24,766 nt of DNA from positions 1 through 24,766 of the IMG/VR virus record IMGVR_UViG_3300042922_000953; one strand, written 5' to 3'. The DNA comes from a virus. Below, one piece after another: positions 15,414 to 22,110 of this stretch. The notes under the pieces were generated by a model. The model saw only the letters and a list, made by a program, of their open reading frames with translations. It was not told the origin of the DNA and did not search any database. The position numbers were made by a program, and so were the translations under genes. Position 1 is the first letter of the stretch, and every line of letters starts with the position of its first letter.

Positions 15414-15536
15414 CACTGGGATGAAGAGTATAAGTTGAGTTTAGAAAGCCAGGATATCGTGATTAAAGATACCAGATATGAAGACTTCATGACACGTGGA
15501 GAACTATTTGCGTTATTAGATAGAATAGTAAAGTGA
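15414..15536 (+). pseudogene. Endolysin 3'-end remnant (copy B)
   Basis: Bases 15414-15536 encode 40 residues plus stop, matching the C-terminus of the M23 endolysin (residues 155-194) at 31 of 40 positions by eye, without frameshift. The difference is too large for a recent duplication, and many base changes are synonymous, so the piece probably came from a related phage's endolysin. There is no catalytic domain upstream. It is followed by the same type of terminator as the full gene. Confidence 0.85.
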
Positions 15537-15562
15537 CCAGGTAATTATGCCTGGTCTGTTTT
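15535..15562 (+). terminator. Terminator attached to endolysin remnant B
   Basis: GACCAGG (15535-15541) pairs with CCTGGTC (15550-15556), followed by TGTTTTAA. It is homologous to the terminator at 11912-11940. Confidence 0.75.
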
Positions 15563-15806
15563 AATGAAGTTTTTTAATATGAGTCTCATCATAATTACTT
15601 ATTATTTTTATTGTACGTGGGCTATGCTCTTGCATCTTAAGATAGTTCTTTTTTATTAATAGTTGTATATGGCAATATATCGTACTTACAGAATCTCTAT
15701 TTGTTAATGTTGCTATCTCCCTATATGTAGGAGGATAGCCGTAAGTTTTGGTGTAATTATCAATGCACTTCATAACTTCAAATTGAGCATTAGTTAAATA
15801 CTTCAA
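15561..15806 (-). CDS. LexA DNA-binding-domain-only regulator
   Basis: This 81-aa protein matches the winged-helix N-terminal domain of LexA: LTNAQFEVMKCIDNYT, then YGYPPTYREIA (Pro25-Pro26-Thr27), the recognition helix DSVSTIYCHIQLL, and the wing ending SPRTIKI. The S24 peptidase half with its Ser-Lys dyad is missing, so it cannot cleave itself in the way LexA does. The start is TTG with GGAGG 7 bases upstream. It is divergent from the Dam-type methylase, and a LexA-type palindrome lies within its own promoter, so it probably represses itself and perhaps the methylase. Confidence 0.8.
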   Translation of the reverse strand: MKYLTNAQFEVMKCIDNYTKTYGYPPTYREIATLTNRDSVSTIYCHIQLLIKKNYLKMQEHSPRTIKIISNYDETHIKKLH

Positions 15807-15839
15807 ATTATGTCCTCCAGAATTGTCAGCTATGACTAT

Positions 15840-15868
15840 ATTATATCAGAACAAATGTTCGAAGTAAA
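15840..15868 (-). promoter_or_regulatory. Promoter of the LexA-like gene with embedded SOS-type operator
   Basis: On the minus strand TTTACT (15868-15863), a 17-base spacer and TATAAT (15845-15840) form a promoter. The spacer holds the perfect palindrome GAACAAATGTTC (15849-15860), which fits the Gram-positive LexA box CGAAC-N4-GTTCG except for one outer base. A bound LexA-like protein would block RNA polymerase. Confidence 0.75.
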
Positions 15869-15880
15869 CACCTTTTTGCT

Positions 15881-15909
15881 ATTTTCAATATAAAAACAAG
15901 AGGATATAA
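15881..15909 (+). promoter_or_regulatory. Putative promoter of the methylase gene
   Basis: TTTTCA, a 17-base spacer and TATAAT lie just upstream of the GAGGTGATG ribosome binding site. The leader would be very short. The -35 is weak. The LexA-type palindrome lies about 20 bases upstream of it. Confidence 0.35.
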
Positions 15910-15927
15910 TTATATTGAGGTGATGAA

Positions 15928-16683
15928 ATGGACAGTTTTTTAAGTTGGATAGGAGGGAAAAAGCTATTAAGAAAAGAAATAGTTAATAGATTTCCTAACA
16001 AAATAGACAGGTATGTAGAAGTGTTTGGCGGGGCAGCATGGGTATTATTTTATAAAGATAGACATGCAAACTTTGAAGTATACAATGATTATAATTCAGA
16101 GCTGGTAAATATATTTAGATGTGTAAAATATCATAGAGAAGAATTGCAAAGAGAATTAAATTATTTTCTAAATTCTAGGGAAATGTTTCAAGACTATTTA
16201 ACCCAATATAAGACCAGAGGAATGACAGACATACAAAGAGCTGCAAGATATTTTATGTTAATTAAAACTTCATACGGAAGTAAAGCAAGTACATACGGAT
16301 GTGTAAAAAAAGATACATCAAAATATATCAATTATCTTTCAGATATACAAAATCGGCTAAGATCAGTTGTAATAGAAAACAGAGATTTTGAAAAAATTAT
16401 TACTACATATGATAGAGAAGGTACTTTGTTTTATTTAGATCCACCATACTATGGTACGGAAAACTATTATAAAGAGGTAGATTTCACTATTGATGATCAT
16501 GAAAGATTAAAGCAAGCATTAGACAATATTTGTGGTAAATTTATATTATCATATAATGATTGCCCAGAGATAAGAGAGTTATACAAGGATTACAAAATTG
16601 AAGAAATTAAAAGAAATAATAATTTGACTTCGAGATATAGCAATGCAGAAAAAGGGTTTAGTGAATTGGTAATTACTAATTAA
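15928..16683 (+). CDS. DNA adenine methyltransferase, D12 class (Dam/DpnM-like)
   Basis: This 251-aa enzyme transfers a methyl group from S-adenosylmethionine to N6 of adenine in DNA. The SAM-binding motif is the N-terminal FLSWIGGKKLL with VEVFGGAAWV following, and the catalytic motif is Asp171-Pro-Pro-Tyr174 (DPPYY). The length is a little short but complete. No restriction endonuclease is next to it, so it is an orphan; phages use such enzymes to hide their DNA from host restriction or to time gene expression. Its stop codon directly abuts the third endolysin remnant at 16684. Divergence from the LexA-like gene suggests DNA-damage or autorepressor control. Confidence 0.9.
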   Translation: MDSFLSWIGGKKLLRKEIVNRFPNKIDRYVEVFGGAAWVLFYKDRHANFEVYNDYNSELVNIFRCVKYHREELQRELNYFLNSREMFQDYLTQYKTRGMTDIQRAARYFMLIKTSYGSKASTYGCVKKDTSKYINYLSDIQNRLRSVVIENRDFEKIITTYDREGTLFYLDPPYYGTENYYKEVDFTIDDHERLKQALDNICGKFILSYNDCPEIRELYKDYKIEEIKRNNNLTSRYSNAEKGFSELVITN

Positions 16684-16716
16684 GTGTTTGCGTTGTTAGA
16701 TAAGATTGTTAATAAA
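16684..16716 (+). pseudogene. Endolysin 3'-end remnant (copy C)
   Basis: Bases from 16684 encode VFALLDKIVNK in the position of the endolysin's VFALLDRIVK; the stop codon has become AAA. It begins directly after the methylase stop codon and is followed by a matching terminator. Only about 11 codons remain. Because of the short length the relation rests mainly on the shared terminator next to it. Confidence 0.75.
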
Positions 16717-16749
16717 CCAGGCTTAATTTGCCTGGTTTATTTATTTTTT
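16711..16749 (+). terminator. Terminator attached to endolysin remnant C
   Basis: AATAAACCAGG (16711-16721) and CCTGGTTTATT (16731-16741) form a perfect 11-bp stem with a T-rich tail (TATTTTTT). It is related to 11912-11940 and 15535-15562 and now terminates the methylase gene. Confidence 0.85.
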
Positions 16750-16977
16750 GTACATGTACCAGATATTACTTTTAATTTCATATTTCGATTCGTAAATAGA
16801 GCTTCCCTTATGTTGGCACACAAACATCAAGTTATTGTTTCCAAAATTCTTATCTTCATAAATTCTCAATATCTTTTCTACAATGACCTGCTCATCCTCG
16901 TACTAAAACTTCACTGGCTCTATTTTTCCCTTTTCAAATATGGCCATAACCTTAATGGGTTCATTTAAAATTTTCAT
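16741..16977 (-). pseudogene. Inactivated copy of the small conserved ORF
   Basis: Minus-strand bases from ATG 16977 to TAA 16743-16741 read as the 79-aa protein at 15018-15257 throughout (MKILNEPIKVMAIFEK, then EDKNFG and LMFVCQH), with one residue fewer. Codon 25 is TAG (16905-16903) where the intact copy has the Trp codon TGG. No frameshift is present, so inactivation looks recent, unless a downstream start or read-through is used. The ribosome binding site (AGGTGATG) is kept. Confidence 0.8.
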
Positions 16978-17047
16978 ATCATCACCTAAAAACACAATAT
17001 CATAAATTTAGAAAAACACTAGCCTTTTAAATGCGTTTTAAGCAAAG

Positions 17048-17269
17048 CTATTTAGTTGTGCGAGTGTTTATACCTGTTGAGAATGACACGACTTCACCTA
17101 TATCAACATTTAAAAAATCACATACTTTTTCTAATGTATACAAACTTACTGATTTATCATTTCTTAATTTCACTCCCATGTCTGGACTTAATCCAGTGCC
17201 ATCAATTAATTTTTGCCATGTAATTTCTCTGTCTACTAATAATAATCTTAATTTTTTATAACTTATCAT
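17048..17269 (-). CDS. Small HTH (Cro/CI-type) regulator
   Basis: This 73-aa protein is nearly all helix-turn-helix: YKKLRLLLVDREITWQKLIDGTGLS, then a recognition region MGVKLRNDKSVSLYTLEKVCDFLNVDIGEVVSF. It resembles the small XRE proteins (HTH_26 type) of phages and conjugative elements. ATG 17269 has GGAGGTG eight bases upstream; the longer frame to 17302 has no such site. It is divergent from the FtsK-like operon, and palindromes lie in the space between, so it likely regulates that operon and itself. Confidence 0.85.
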   Translation of the reverse strand: MISYKKLRLLLVDREITWQKLIDGTGLSPDMGVKLRNDKSVSLYTLEKVCDFLNVDIGEVVSFSTGINTRTTK

Positions 17270-17308
17270 TTGTATAACACCTCCACAAACATCGTAACAC
17301 AAAATTGT

Positions 17309-17320
17309 ACAAGCACTTGT
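17309..17320. promoter_or_regulatory. Operator-like palindrome upstream of the small HTH gene
   Basis: ACAAG-CA-CTTGT is a dyad of two 5-base arms about 40 bp upstream of the HTH start. Its position in the leader or promoter of the HTH gene suggests autoregulation. No clean -35/-10 pair was found for this gene. Confidence 0.4.
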
Positions 17321-17385
17321 CGATTTTTATTTGCCGGACGTGCATTATTTAACTACATATCTCATATTATTTAATATCACTATAT

Positions 17386-17424
17386 TAAGCAATATAAAAA
17401 CAATTTGTCCAATGTAAGCAATAT
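17386..17424. repeat. Direct repeat TAAGCAATAT (two copies)
   Basis: The 10-mer TAAGCAATAT occurs at 17386-17395 and 17415-17424 in a very AT-rich stretch (about 17335-17435) between the divergent HTH and FtsK-like genes. It could be a regulator site or an iteron-like element; two copies alone do not decide. Confidence 0.45.
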
Positions 17425-17455
17425 CAATATTAGGGTACTCTTACAGGTAAGAGTA
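17405..17455 (+). promoter_or_regulatory. Putative promoter and 20-bp operator of the FtsK-like operon
   Basis: TTGTCC (17405-17410), a 17-base spacer and TATTAG (17428-17433) make a plausible promoter. Directly after it lies a dyad, TACTCTTACAGGTAAGAGTA (17436-17455), two perfect 9-base arms around AG. It covers the expected transcription start and could bind a repressor or fold at the 5' end of the message. Confidence 0.55.
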
Positions 17456-17472
17456 TGTCGTAGGAGGCAGTT

Positions 17473-18666
17473 ATGCTAACAACATTTTTATTATCAGCAG
17501 GACTAATAAGCTTGTCAGCTGTTATACCAATGCCAATATTTTTTACAATAGCAGGAGCTGCAGGATGTAGTTTCTCATCAGTAATCTATATTGATGAGAT
17601 GATCCGCGGGAATGAAGAAAAAATATTTACTAATTGTGGGTTGATAAATAAGGATAAAATTACTCCTAAAAAAATAGATAAAAGTATTTACAGCATACCT
17701 TCAGGATTAAGTTTTGAAGATGTTAAGAAAAAAGAAACTGAATTAAGTACAGCCTTTAAAATGCCTTTAAACGCAATTTATAACAACAATTACACATTTA
17801 CATTAGAAGAATTAAAAGAAGTTGAATATATAGACTTTATGCCGTCAGCATTAAAAACAAACGAACTAATGTTCTGCGAAAATGTAATAGTGGATATGAA
17901 TAAATTTCCCCACGTCCTAATCGGAGGCGACACAGGAACAGGTAAGTCAAGGGCGCTGCTTGCTATATTGACTCAACTCATTAATAAGCATGATGATGTT
18001 GATTTGCATTTATTGCAAGTCCGTAAAAACGATTTAGGCGTATTTAAAAACTGTAAACAGGTAAAAACCTTTAGCAAGACATTAGAGGACGTCCTTGATT
18101 GTCTAGTTGCCTTGGACGAGGAGTTACATCGACGGGAACTGCTCATTGATAACTTTAGAGGAATTTATAACATCGAGGACTATAACAAGCGATATCTGGA
18201 TAAAAAATTAAACTATGCTTATGTTGTTATAGACGAATTTAGCTTTTTAAATGTTAGTAGGGGCGATAATAAAGAAGAAAAGACTCTAAAACAAGCATGC
18301 CTTAAATATATTAAAAGTATCGTCAACGTTGGGCGCAGCTCCGGAGTATTTTTAATCACATCGTTACAAAAGCCCACAGCCGATAGCATACCAAGTGACA
18401 TAAAATCTCAGCTAGTAACAAGAGTATCGATGCGCATACAGGATACTCCAACTAGTTTAGTAATCATGGGTACAGATGAAGCTACTAGACTCAAGGATAG
18501 GCAGATGATAGTAAAAACTAACCTAACAAAATACGGATACAGTTACACTATAGAGCATAATATTGTAAAAAAATACATAAAAGACAGCGTTGTTTACAGA
18601 AGACCAAAGCCGCTCAAAAAAGAGCAAGTTGCCGTTAAATCGGATGTAAGGGTTGAGTTACTATGA
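17473..18666 (+). CDS. FtsK/SpoIIIE-like DNA translocase ATPase
   Basis: This 397-aa protein has an N-terminal hydrophobic region (about 1-40, one or two membrane helices), then a RecA-like motor with Walker A GGDTGTGKS (151-159) and Walker B VVIDEF (251-256), followed by NVGRSSGVFLITSLQKP typical of FtsK/TraB-like coupling proteins. It is much shorter than host FtsK and lacks a gamma domain. AGGAGG precedes ATG. It overlaps the next gene by 4 bases (ATGA). Such small FtsK proteins paired with Replic_Relax proteins occur on plasmids, conjugative elements and some prophages; the role may be DNA movement or plasmid-like maintenance. Confidence 0.88.
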   Translation: MLTTFLLSAGLISLSAVIPMPIFFTIAGAAGCSFSSVIYIDEMIRGNEEKIFTNCGLINKDKITPKKIDKSIYSIPSGLSFEDVKKKETELSTAFKMPLNAIYNNNYTFTLEELKEVEYIDFMPSALKTNELMFCENVIVDMNKFPHVLIGGDTGTGKSRALLAILTQLINKHDDVDLHLLQVRKNDLGVFKNCKQVKTFSKTLEDVLDCLVALDEELHRRELLIDNFRGIYNIEDYNKRYLDKKLNYAYVVIDEFSFLNVSRGDNKEEKTLKQACLKYIKSIVNVGRSSGVFLITSLQKPTADSIPSDIKSQLVTRVSMRIQDTPTSLVIMGTDEATRLKDRQMIVKTNLTKYGYSYTIEHNIVKKYIKDSVVYRRPKPLKKEQVAVKSDVRVELL

Positions 18667-19205
18667 TATTACAGGATAGAGATAATAAGATTATTGACTT
18701 CCTGCAGCTCTGTCCTGCTGACTCTGTTACAATACAAAAACTATATTTTACCGGGAAAAGAACATGTAATGAAAGACTAAAAAAATTAGCTGACTATGGC
18801 TATATAAAGCGTTGGAGAAGTAATGTTAATAGTAATTATATTTACTATGTCAAAAGAAAGCCAATGCAATTAGAACACTGCAACTATATAGCTAAGTCTT
18901 TTCTATGGATTCAAAATCAAGGGTATCAGATAGAGAAATTTAAAAGAGAGGTCAATATTGAGGATGTTAGAGCCGATGCACTGGCTAAAATTAATAATAA
19001 GGGTAAGGATGGGTATTTGATTTTGGAGGTGGAGTTATCAAATAATAATGCTGGCAAAAAAATAATGAAGTATGAAGATTTGTATTTGAGCCGGAAATAT
19101 AAAAAATATTTCGATGTGATGCCGAAGCTATTGTATGTAACAGACCAAAATATTAAATCAGATATTTTAAATGTTATAAATGTAAAATTAAAAGAGCTGC
19201 CATAA
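18663..19205 (+). CDS. Replication-relaxation (Replic_Relax)-like protein
   Basis: This 180-aa protein has an N-terminal winged helix (DNKIIDFLQLCPADSVTIQKLYF, then CNERLKKLADYGYIKRW) and a C-terminal half with DVRADALAKI and YLILEVELS, a PD-(D/E)XK-like D/ExE arrangement seen in the Replic_Relax family. It is translationally coupled to the FtsK-like gene, and this pairing supports the call. Members are linked to plasmid replication or mobilisation, but the molecular function is not settled. It ends just before the inverted repeat at 19220-19261. Confidence 0.7.
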   Translation: MILQDRDNKIIDFLQLCPADSVTIQKLYFTGKRTCNERLKKLADYGYIKRWRSNVNSNYIYYVKRKPMQLEHCNYIAKSFLWIQNQGYQIEKFKREVNIEDVRADALAKINNKGKDGYLILEVELSNNNAGKKIMKYEDLYLSRKYKKYFDVMPKLLYVTDQNIKSDILNVINVKLKELP

Positions 19206-19219
19206 TTACATTGTAATAA

Positions 19220-19261
19220 GGTAACATAGGAATAAACTTGTAGAATCGTTCCTATGTTACC
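19220..19261. other. Candidate attP site (perfect 13-bp inverted repeat)
   Basis: GGTAACATAGGAA (19220-19232) and TTCCTATGTTACC (19249-19261) flank a 16-base core. The centre falls between G 19240 and T 19241, giving a possible GT crossover dinucleotide. It lies immediately beyond the 3' end of the serine integrase gene, where phage att sites often lie, and its span of about 42-50 bp fits serine integrase attP sites. It lacks a U-tract on either strand, so it is a poor terminator, although a bidirectional terminator between convergent genes is the alternative. Confidence 0.5.
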
Positions 19262-19269
19262 TGTGAAAG

Positions 19270-20727
19270 TTACAAATTTAGAATGACTTCTAATTTGAAT
19301 AGGTCTATCCCTTTTTCTGTCTTTGAATAATTTGCATACTTAATAGCTTCGTGTAAGAATTTATTCTTATCTTCTGGATTACTATCCCAATATATATTTT
19401 GAATAAAATCTATAAAGTTTTCTATTCGCGGGATATTGTCTGCTTTGGTTACTAATAACTTAAAGTCATTCTGTTCCTTTTCGATATCAGCAAGGGTATT
19501 TTGTATAAGTGACATTTTTTCGGTTAAGAAATTCATTCTTTCTAAAAAAGTTTTATTATCATATATTCCTTGTTCAAGCAAGTCGAATAATTTATTTTTC
19601 TGTTCAATTGCTTTGTTTAACTCTTTTTCATTTGATGTTATTAAAGCAGAGTATTTATTCTTTTTATTAGAGGAAGGTCTTTTATACTGTAAGTCAGAAT
19701 ATATTTCTTGCAATTGAACATGAAGAATTTCTATTAATCTTTTTTCTATTATATCAACAGTGGTTCCCATATTTCCACATTTTATAGGGCAGCGTACAGT
19801 ATCAGGCTGAACCTTAGATGCCCTCAAAGACATTGTTCTGCCACAAGTACATTTAATAAGACCAGACAACGGATTGCGTGTTTTGTGGCTGTTTGTTACT
19901 CTAGGGATATATCTTTCCTTTGTTAAATCTTGAGCCTTATTATATAGTTCTACATCTAATATAGCTTCATGTTTCCCTTTATTTTGCGCATCTTTCCATC
20001 TAGTATTGCCTATATAGATGGGGTTTTTAATTATTTTCCGGACAGTAGTTTTATCCCATGTTTTATCAAGTTTAGTCTTAATACCGCGTTCTCTCATAAT
20101 ATCAGCTATTTTCATATCACCCATATCTTGATTTACATATAAATCAAATATCAGCTCAACAATTTCTGATTCATCTTTATTAACTTCAAGCATTTTAGTT
20201 AACTTATTATAATCATATCCGTAGGGTGGACAGCCTCCAATATAGCTACCTTCTTCAACACTCTTCATTCTACCACGATTTAATCTCTTCTTTATCATTT
20301 TAAGTTCTTTTCGCGCAAAAAAAGCATTGAAATCAGCCATTTCCTCATCCATATCATCATTGAGATCATATATTTTATCAGGAGTAATTATTTTAATCTC
20401 ATTTCTTTTGAAGGTATTTAATATTATACCCTGGTCCAACATGTCGCCTCTACCAAGACGGTCGAAATCTACAACCAGGACAGCATCATATAATCCATCT
20501 TCTATCTCTTCAAGCATTTCAAGGATTTGAGGTCTTTTCGACAAACTATCACCTGACACAACTTCCTTTTTTATACTTGCAATATTAATTTTATTTTCTT
20601 TAGCAAATGCTAATAATATTTTTTGGTGTCTTTCAAGTGTTACTTCAATAGGTTCATCGTGAGGACTGTCACGATCTTCTCTTGATTTTCTAAGATACAT
20701 ACAAACTCTTAATTCACTTAAATCCAT
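19270..20727 (-). CDS. Large serine recombinase (phage integrase)
   Basis: This 485-aa enzyme integrates and excises the phage at att sites. The resolvase domain starts with YLRKSREDRD (nucleophile Ser15) and has VDFDRLGRGD (about 86-95); a recombinase domain follows (PPYGYDYN, then IADIMRERGIKTK, and NPIYIGNTRW). The zinc ribbon is present with Cys293, Cys295, Cys313 and Cys317. A coiled-coil region (about 355-430) follows, as expected for the control of direction. The length is typical. It is the last gene of the leftward repressor-ImmA-integrase group; the start has AAAGGAATG upstream. Confidence 0.95.
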   Translation of the reverse strand: MDLSELRVCMYLRKSREDRDSPHDEPIEVTLERHQKILLAFAKENKINIASIKKEVVSGDSLSKRPQILEMLEEIEDGLYDAVLVVDFDRLGRGDMLDQGIILNTFKRNEIKIITPDKIYDLNDDMDEEMADFNAFFARKELKMIKKRLNRGRMKSVEEGSYIGGCPPYGYDYNKLTKMLEVNKDESEIVELIFDLYVNQDMGDMKIADIMRERGIKTKLDKTWDKTTVRKIIKNPIYIGNTRWKDAQNKGKHEAILDVELYNKAQDLTKERYIPRVTNSHKTRNPLSGLIKCTCGRTMSLRASKVQPDTVRCPIKCGNMGTTVDIIEKRLIEILHVQLQEIYSDLQYKRPSSNKKNKYSALITSNEKELNKAIEQKNKLFDLLEQGIYDNKTFLERMNFLTEKMSLIQNTLADIEKEQNDFKLLVTKADNIPRIENFIDFIQNIYWDSNPEDKNKFLHEAIKYANYSKTEKGIDLFKLEVILNL

Positions 20728-20739
20728 GGTTTCATTCCT

Positions 20740-21201
20740 TTACTTAAGATATTTCATTACATATAAATTAGGTGAAAAATATAATATATAATTATCTATT
20801 TTGACATAAATGCCGTATTTATTCTTATAATAATTCAGTGCATCCGATAGAAATTCTTCAGTAACATCTAAGAATTCAGCAATTTCTAATAAATTTTTAC
20901 ACCTATTTTCATAAGCATTAATGATACCTAGTAGTCCCACTTGTTCATTATATGCCCAAATTCTAGCTCGCAGCTCTTGTTTCCTATTATTGACACAGTT
21001 TTGATTAGTAATATCGCCAACGGATGTAAAATGATGCCCCAGCTCTTCTGTGAGGGTACACTTTTTTTCTGTATTATTTAGACTCTTACTTATTCCAATT
21101 CTTCTATTTTTATATAGTCCTTTTAATCCATCAGGAAAAGTTGTCTCTAGGTATTCTACTTTCTCGTTTTCAACAATCTGCATCATTTGTTCGTATGTCA
21201 T
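20740..21201 (-). CDS. ImmA/IrrE-family metalloprotease-like protein
   Basis: This 153-aa protein resembles ImmA, the anti-repressor protease that cleaves CI-like repressors on phages and ICEs. The motif is TEELGHHF (about 51-58): the first His of HExxH is Glu52, followed by Glu53 and His56-His57. Some Firmicute phage ImmA-like proteins have this EELGHH form, as far as I recall. It sits directly downstream of the repressor gene, the arrangement of ImmR-ImmA in ICEBs1. Whether zinc is bound in this variant is unclear. AGGGGGA precedes ATG. Confidence 0.8.
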   Translation of the reverse strand: MTYEQMMQIVENEKVEYLETTFPDGLKGLYKNRRIGISKSLNNTEKKCTLTEELGHHFTSVGDITNQNCVNNRKQELRARIWAYNEQVGLLGIINAYENRCKNLLEIAEFLDVTEEFLSDALNYYKNKYGIYVKIDNYILYFSPNLYVMKYLK

Positions 21202-21235
21202 AAATCCCCCTATAACGCAAAAACATATAATGATA

Positions 21236-22024
21236 TTAGAATTTATCTATAAAGTTTTTTACTTCCTCTGTTAGATCCCCATCAAGATGAGCTGCAACAG
21301 TTTCTAAATGCTCTGGAATCTCCTTTTCCTTTGGAAGGGATGTAATATTCGATTCTTTTATACCGTTTAAGTCTAGTGCTAATTTAATTAATTTCTTTGT
21401 TTTAAGTGGTGCATTTTCGTAAGCTTGAGCTATCTCAAGAGCTTCAGGAGAAAGCAGGCTTTGAGGATCGCCTGTTCCTAACAAATAATTTGCTGATATG
21501 TCAAGAGCATCACATATTAATTCTATTGTGTCAGGGTCAGGCTTGTTCTTGTCATTTTCCCAATCGCTAATTGAATTGTGTTTTGCTCCAATTTTTTCTG
21601 CAAGCTGTTTTTGCGTGAGTCGTTTTATCTTACGAGCTTTATTTAATTTATTTCCAAAAGTCATTTCAGGAGACAAGATTTGTTGTTTGTTCGTTTCAAG
21701 TTCTGAATTTTTATTTTGTAAAATTTCTAAATAAGCTTTGACTATTTCTAACTCAGGAGTGCCCTGCTCCTTAAAATGCTCCAAAAGATCTACTGGTAAA
21801 TAATTCAATATACCACTTTCATATCCCATGATAACTGCTGGTGAAATTTTTAAAACTTTAGCTAACGCTGCTATTCGACTTCTTTTCATGTTAGCTATAT
21901 TTCCTGATTCCCATCTCGATACCGTAGCTTCACTTACTCCAACAGCCTTTGCTACGTCTGCCATAGTTAGTCCTAATTCGATACGACGATTTTTTAAAAT
22001 CCCTTTTATATCTTCTATACTCAC
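21236..22024 (-). CDS. CI-like repressor with two HTH domains
   Basis: This protein of about 262 aa has two XRE-type helix-turn-helix domains: residues about 3-68 (LKNRRIELGLTMADVAKAVGVS) and about 122-185 (KARKIKRLTQKQLAEKIGA), joined by a helical linker, with an acidic C-terminus. No S24 peptidase domain is present, which fits control by an ImmA-type protease instead of RecA. The start is GTG 22024 with AGAGGTGAG upstream; the frame extends to 22075 but runs through the promoter and operator. Its operators lie at 22069-22413. It likely maintains lysogeny. Confidence 0.88.
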   Translation of the reverse strand: MSIEDIKGILKNRRIELGLTMADVAKAVGVSEATVSRWESGNIANMKRSRIAALAKVLKISPAVIMGYESGILNYLPVDLLEHFKEQGTPELEIVKAYLEILQNKNSELETNKQQILSPEMTFGNKLNKARKIKRLTQKQLAEKIGAKHNSISDWENDKNKPDPDTIELICDALDISANYLLGTGDPQSLLSPEALEIAQAYENAPLKTKKLIKLALDLNGIKESNITSLPKEKEIPEHLETVAAHLDGDLTEEVKNFIDKF

Positions 22025-22054
22025 TTTCTCACCTCTAATATGACTTATGCGTTT

Positions 22055-22084
22055 ATTATAAACCGTATCTTGCATTAATGCAAG
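22055..22084 (-). promoter_or_regulatory. Repressor promoter with operator O1
   Basis: On the minus strand TTGCAT (22083-22078), a 17-base spacer and TATAAT (22060-22055) drive the repressor gene. The fully symmetrical 16-mer CTTGCATTAATGCAAG (22069-22084) overlaps the -35, so the repressor or the Cro-like protein would shut this promoter off. Confidence 0.75.
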
Positions 22085-22110
22085 AAAAAGATTAAGGTTT
22101 TATAAAAAAA

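Noticed and set aside
16684-16968. 94-codon plus-strand ORF after the methylase
   Set aside because: It is the endolysin remnant reading through its lost stop into the antisense of the decayed small ORF (16741-16977), so it is not a gene.
17031-17261. 76-codon plus-strand ORF
   Set aside because: It is the antisense shadow of the HTH regulator at 17048-17269, which has a clear ribosome binding site and protein family pattern.
19220-19261. Ordinary bidirectional terminator between convergent genes
   Set aside because: There is no U-tract on either side of the stem; kept only as the alternative to the attP reading.
22025-22075. N-terminal extension of the repressor to ATG 22075
   Set aside because: The extra 17 codons would run through the repressor's own -10 region and part of operator O1; GTG 22024 has a proper ribosome binding site.
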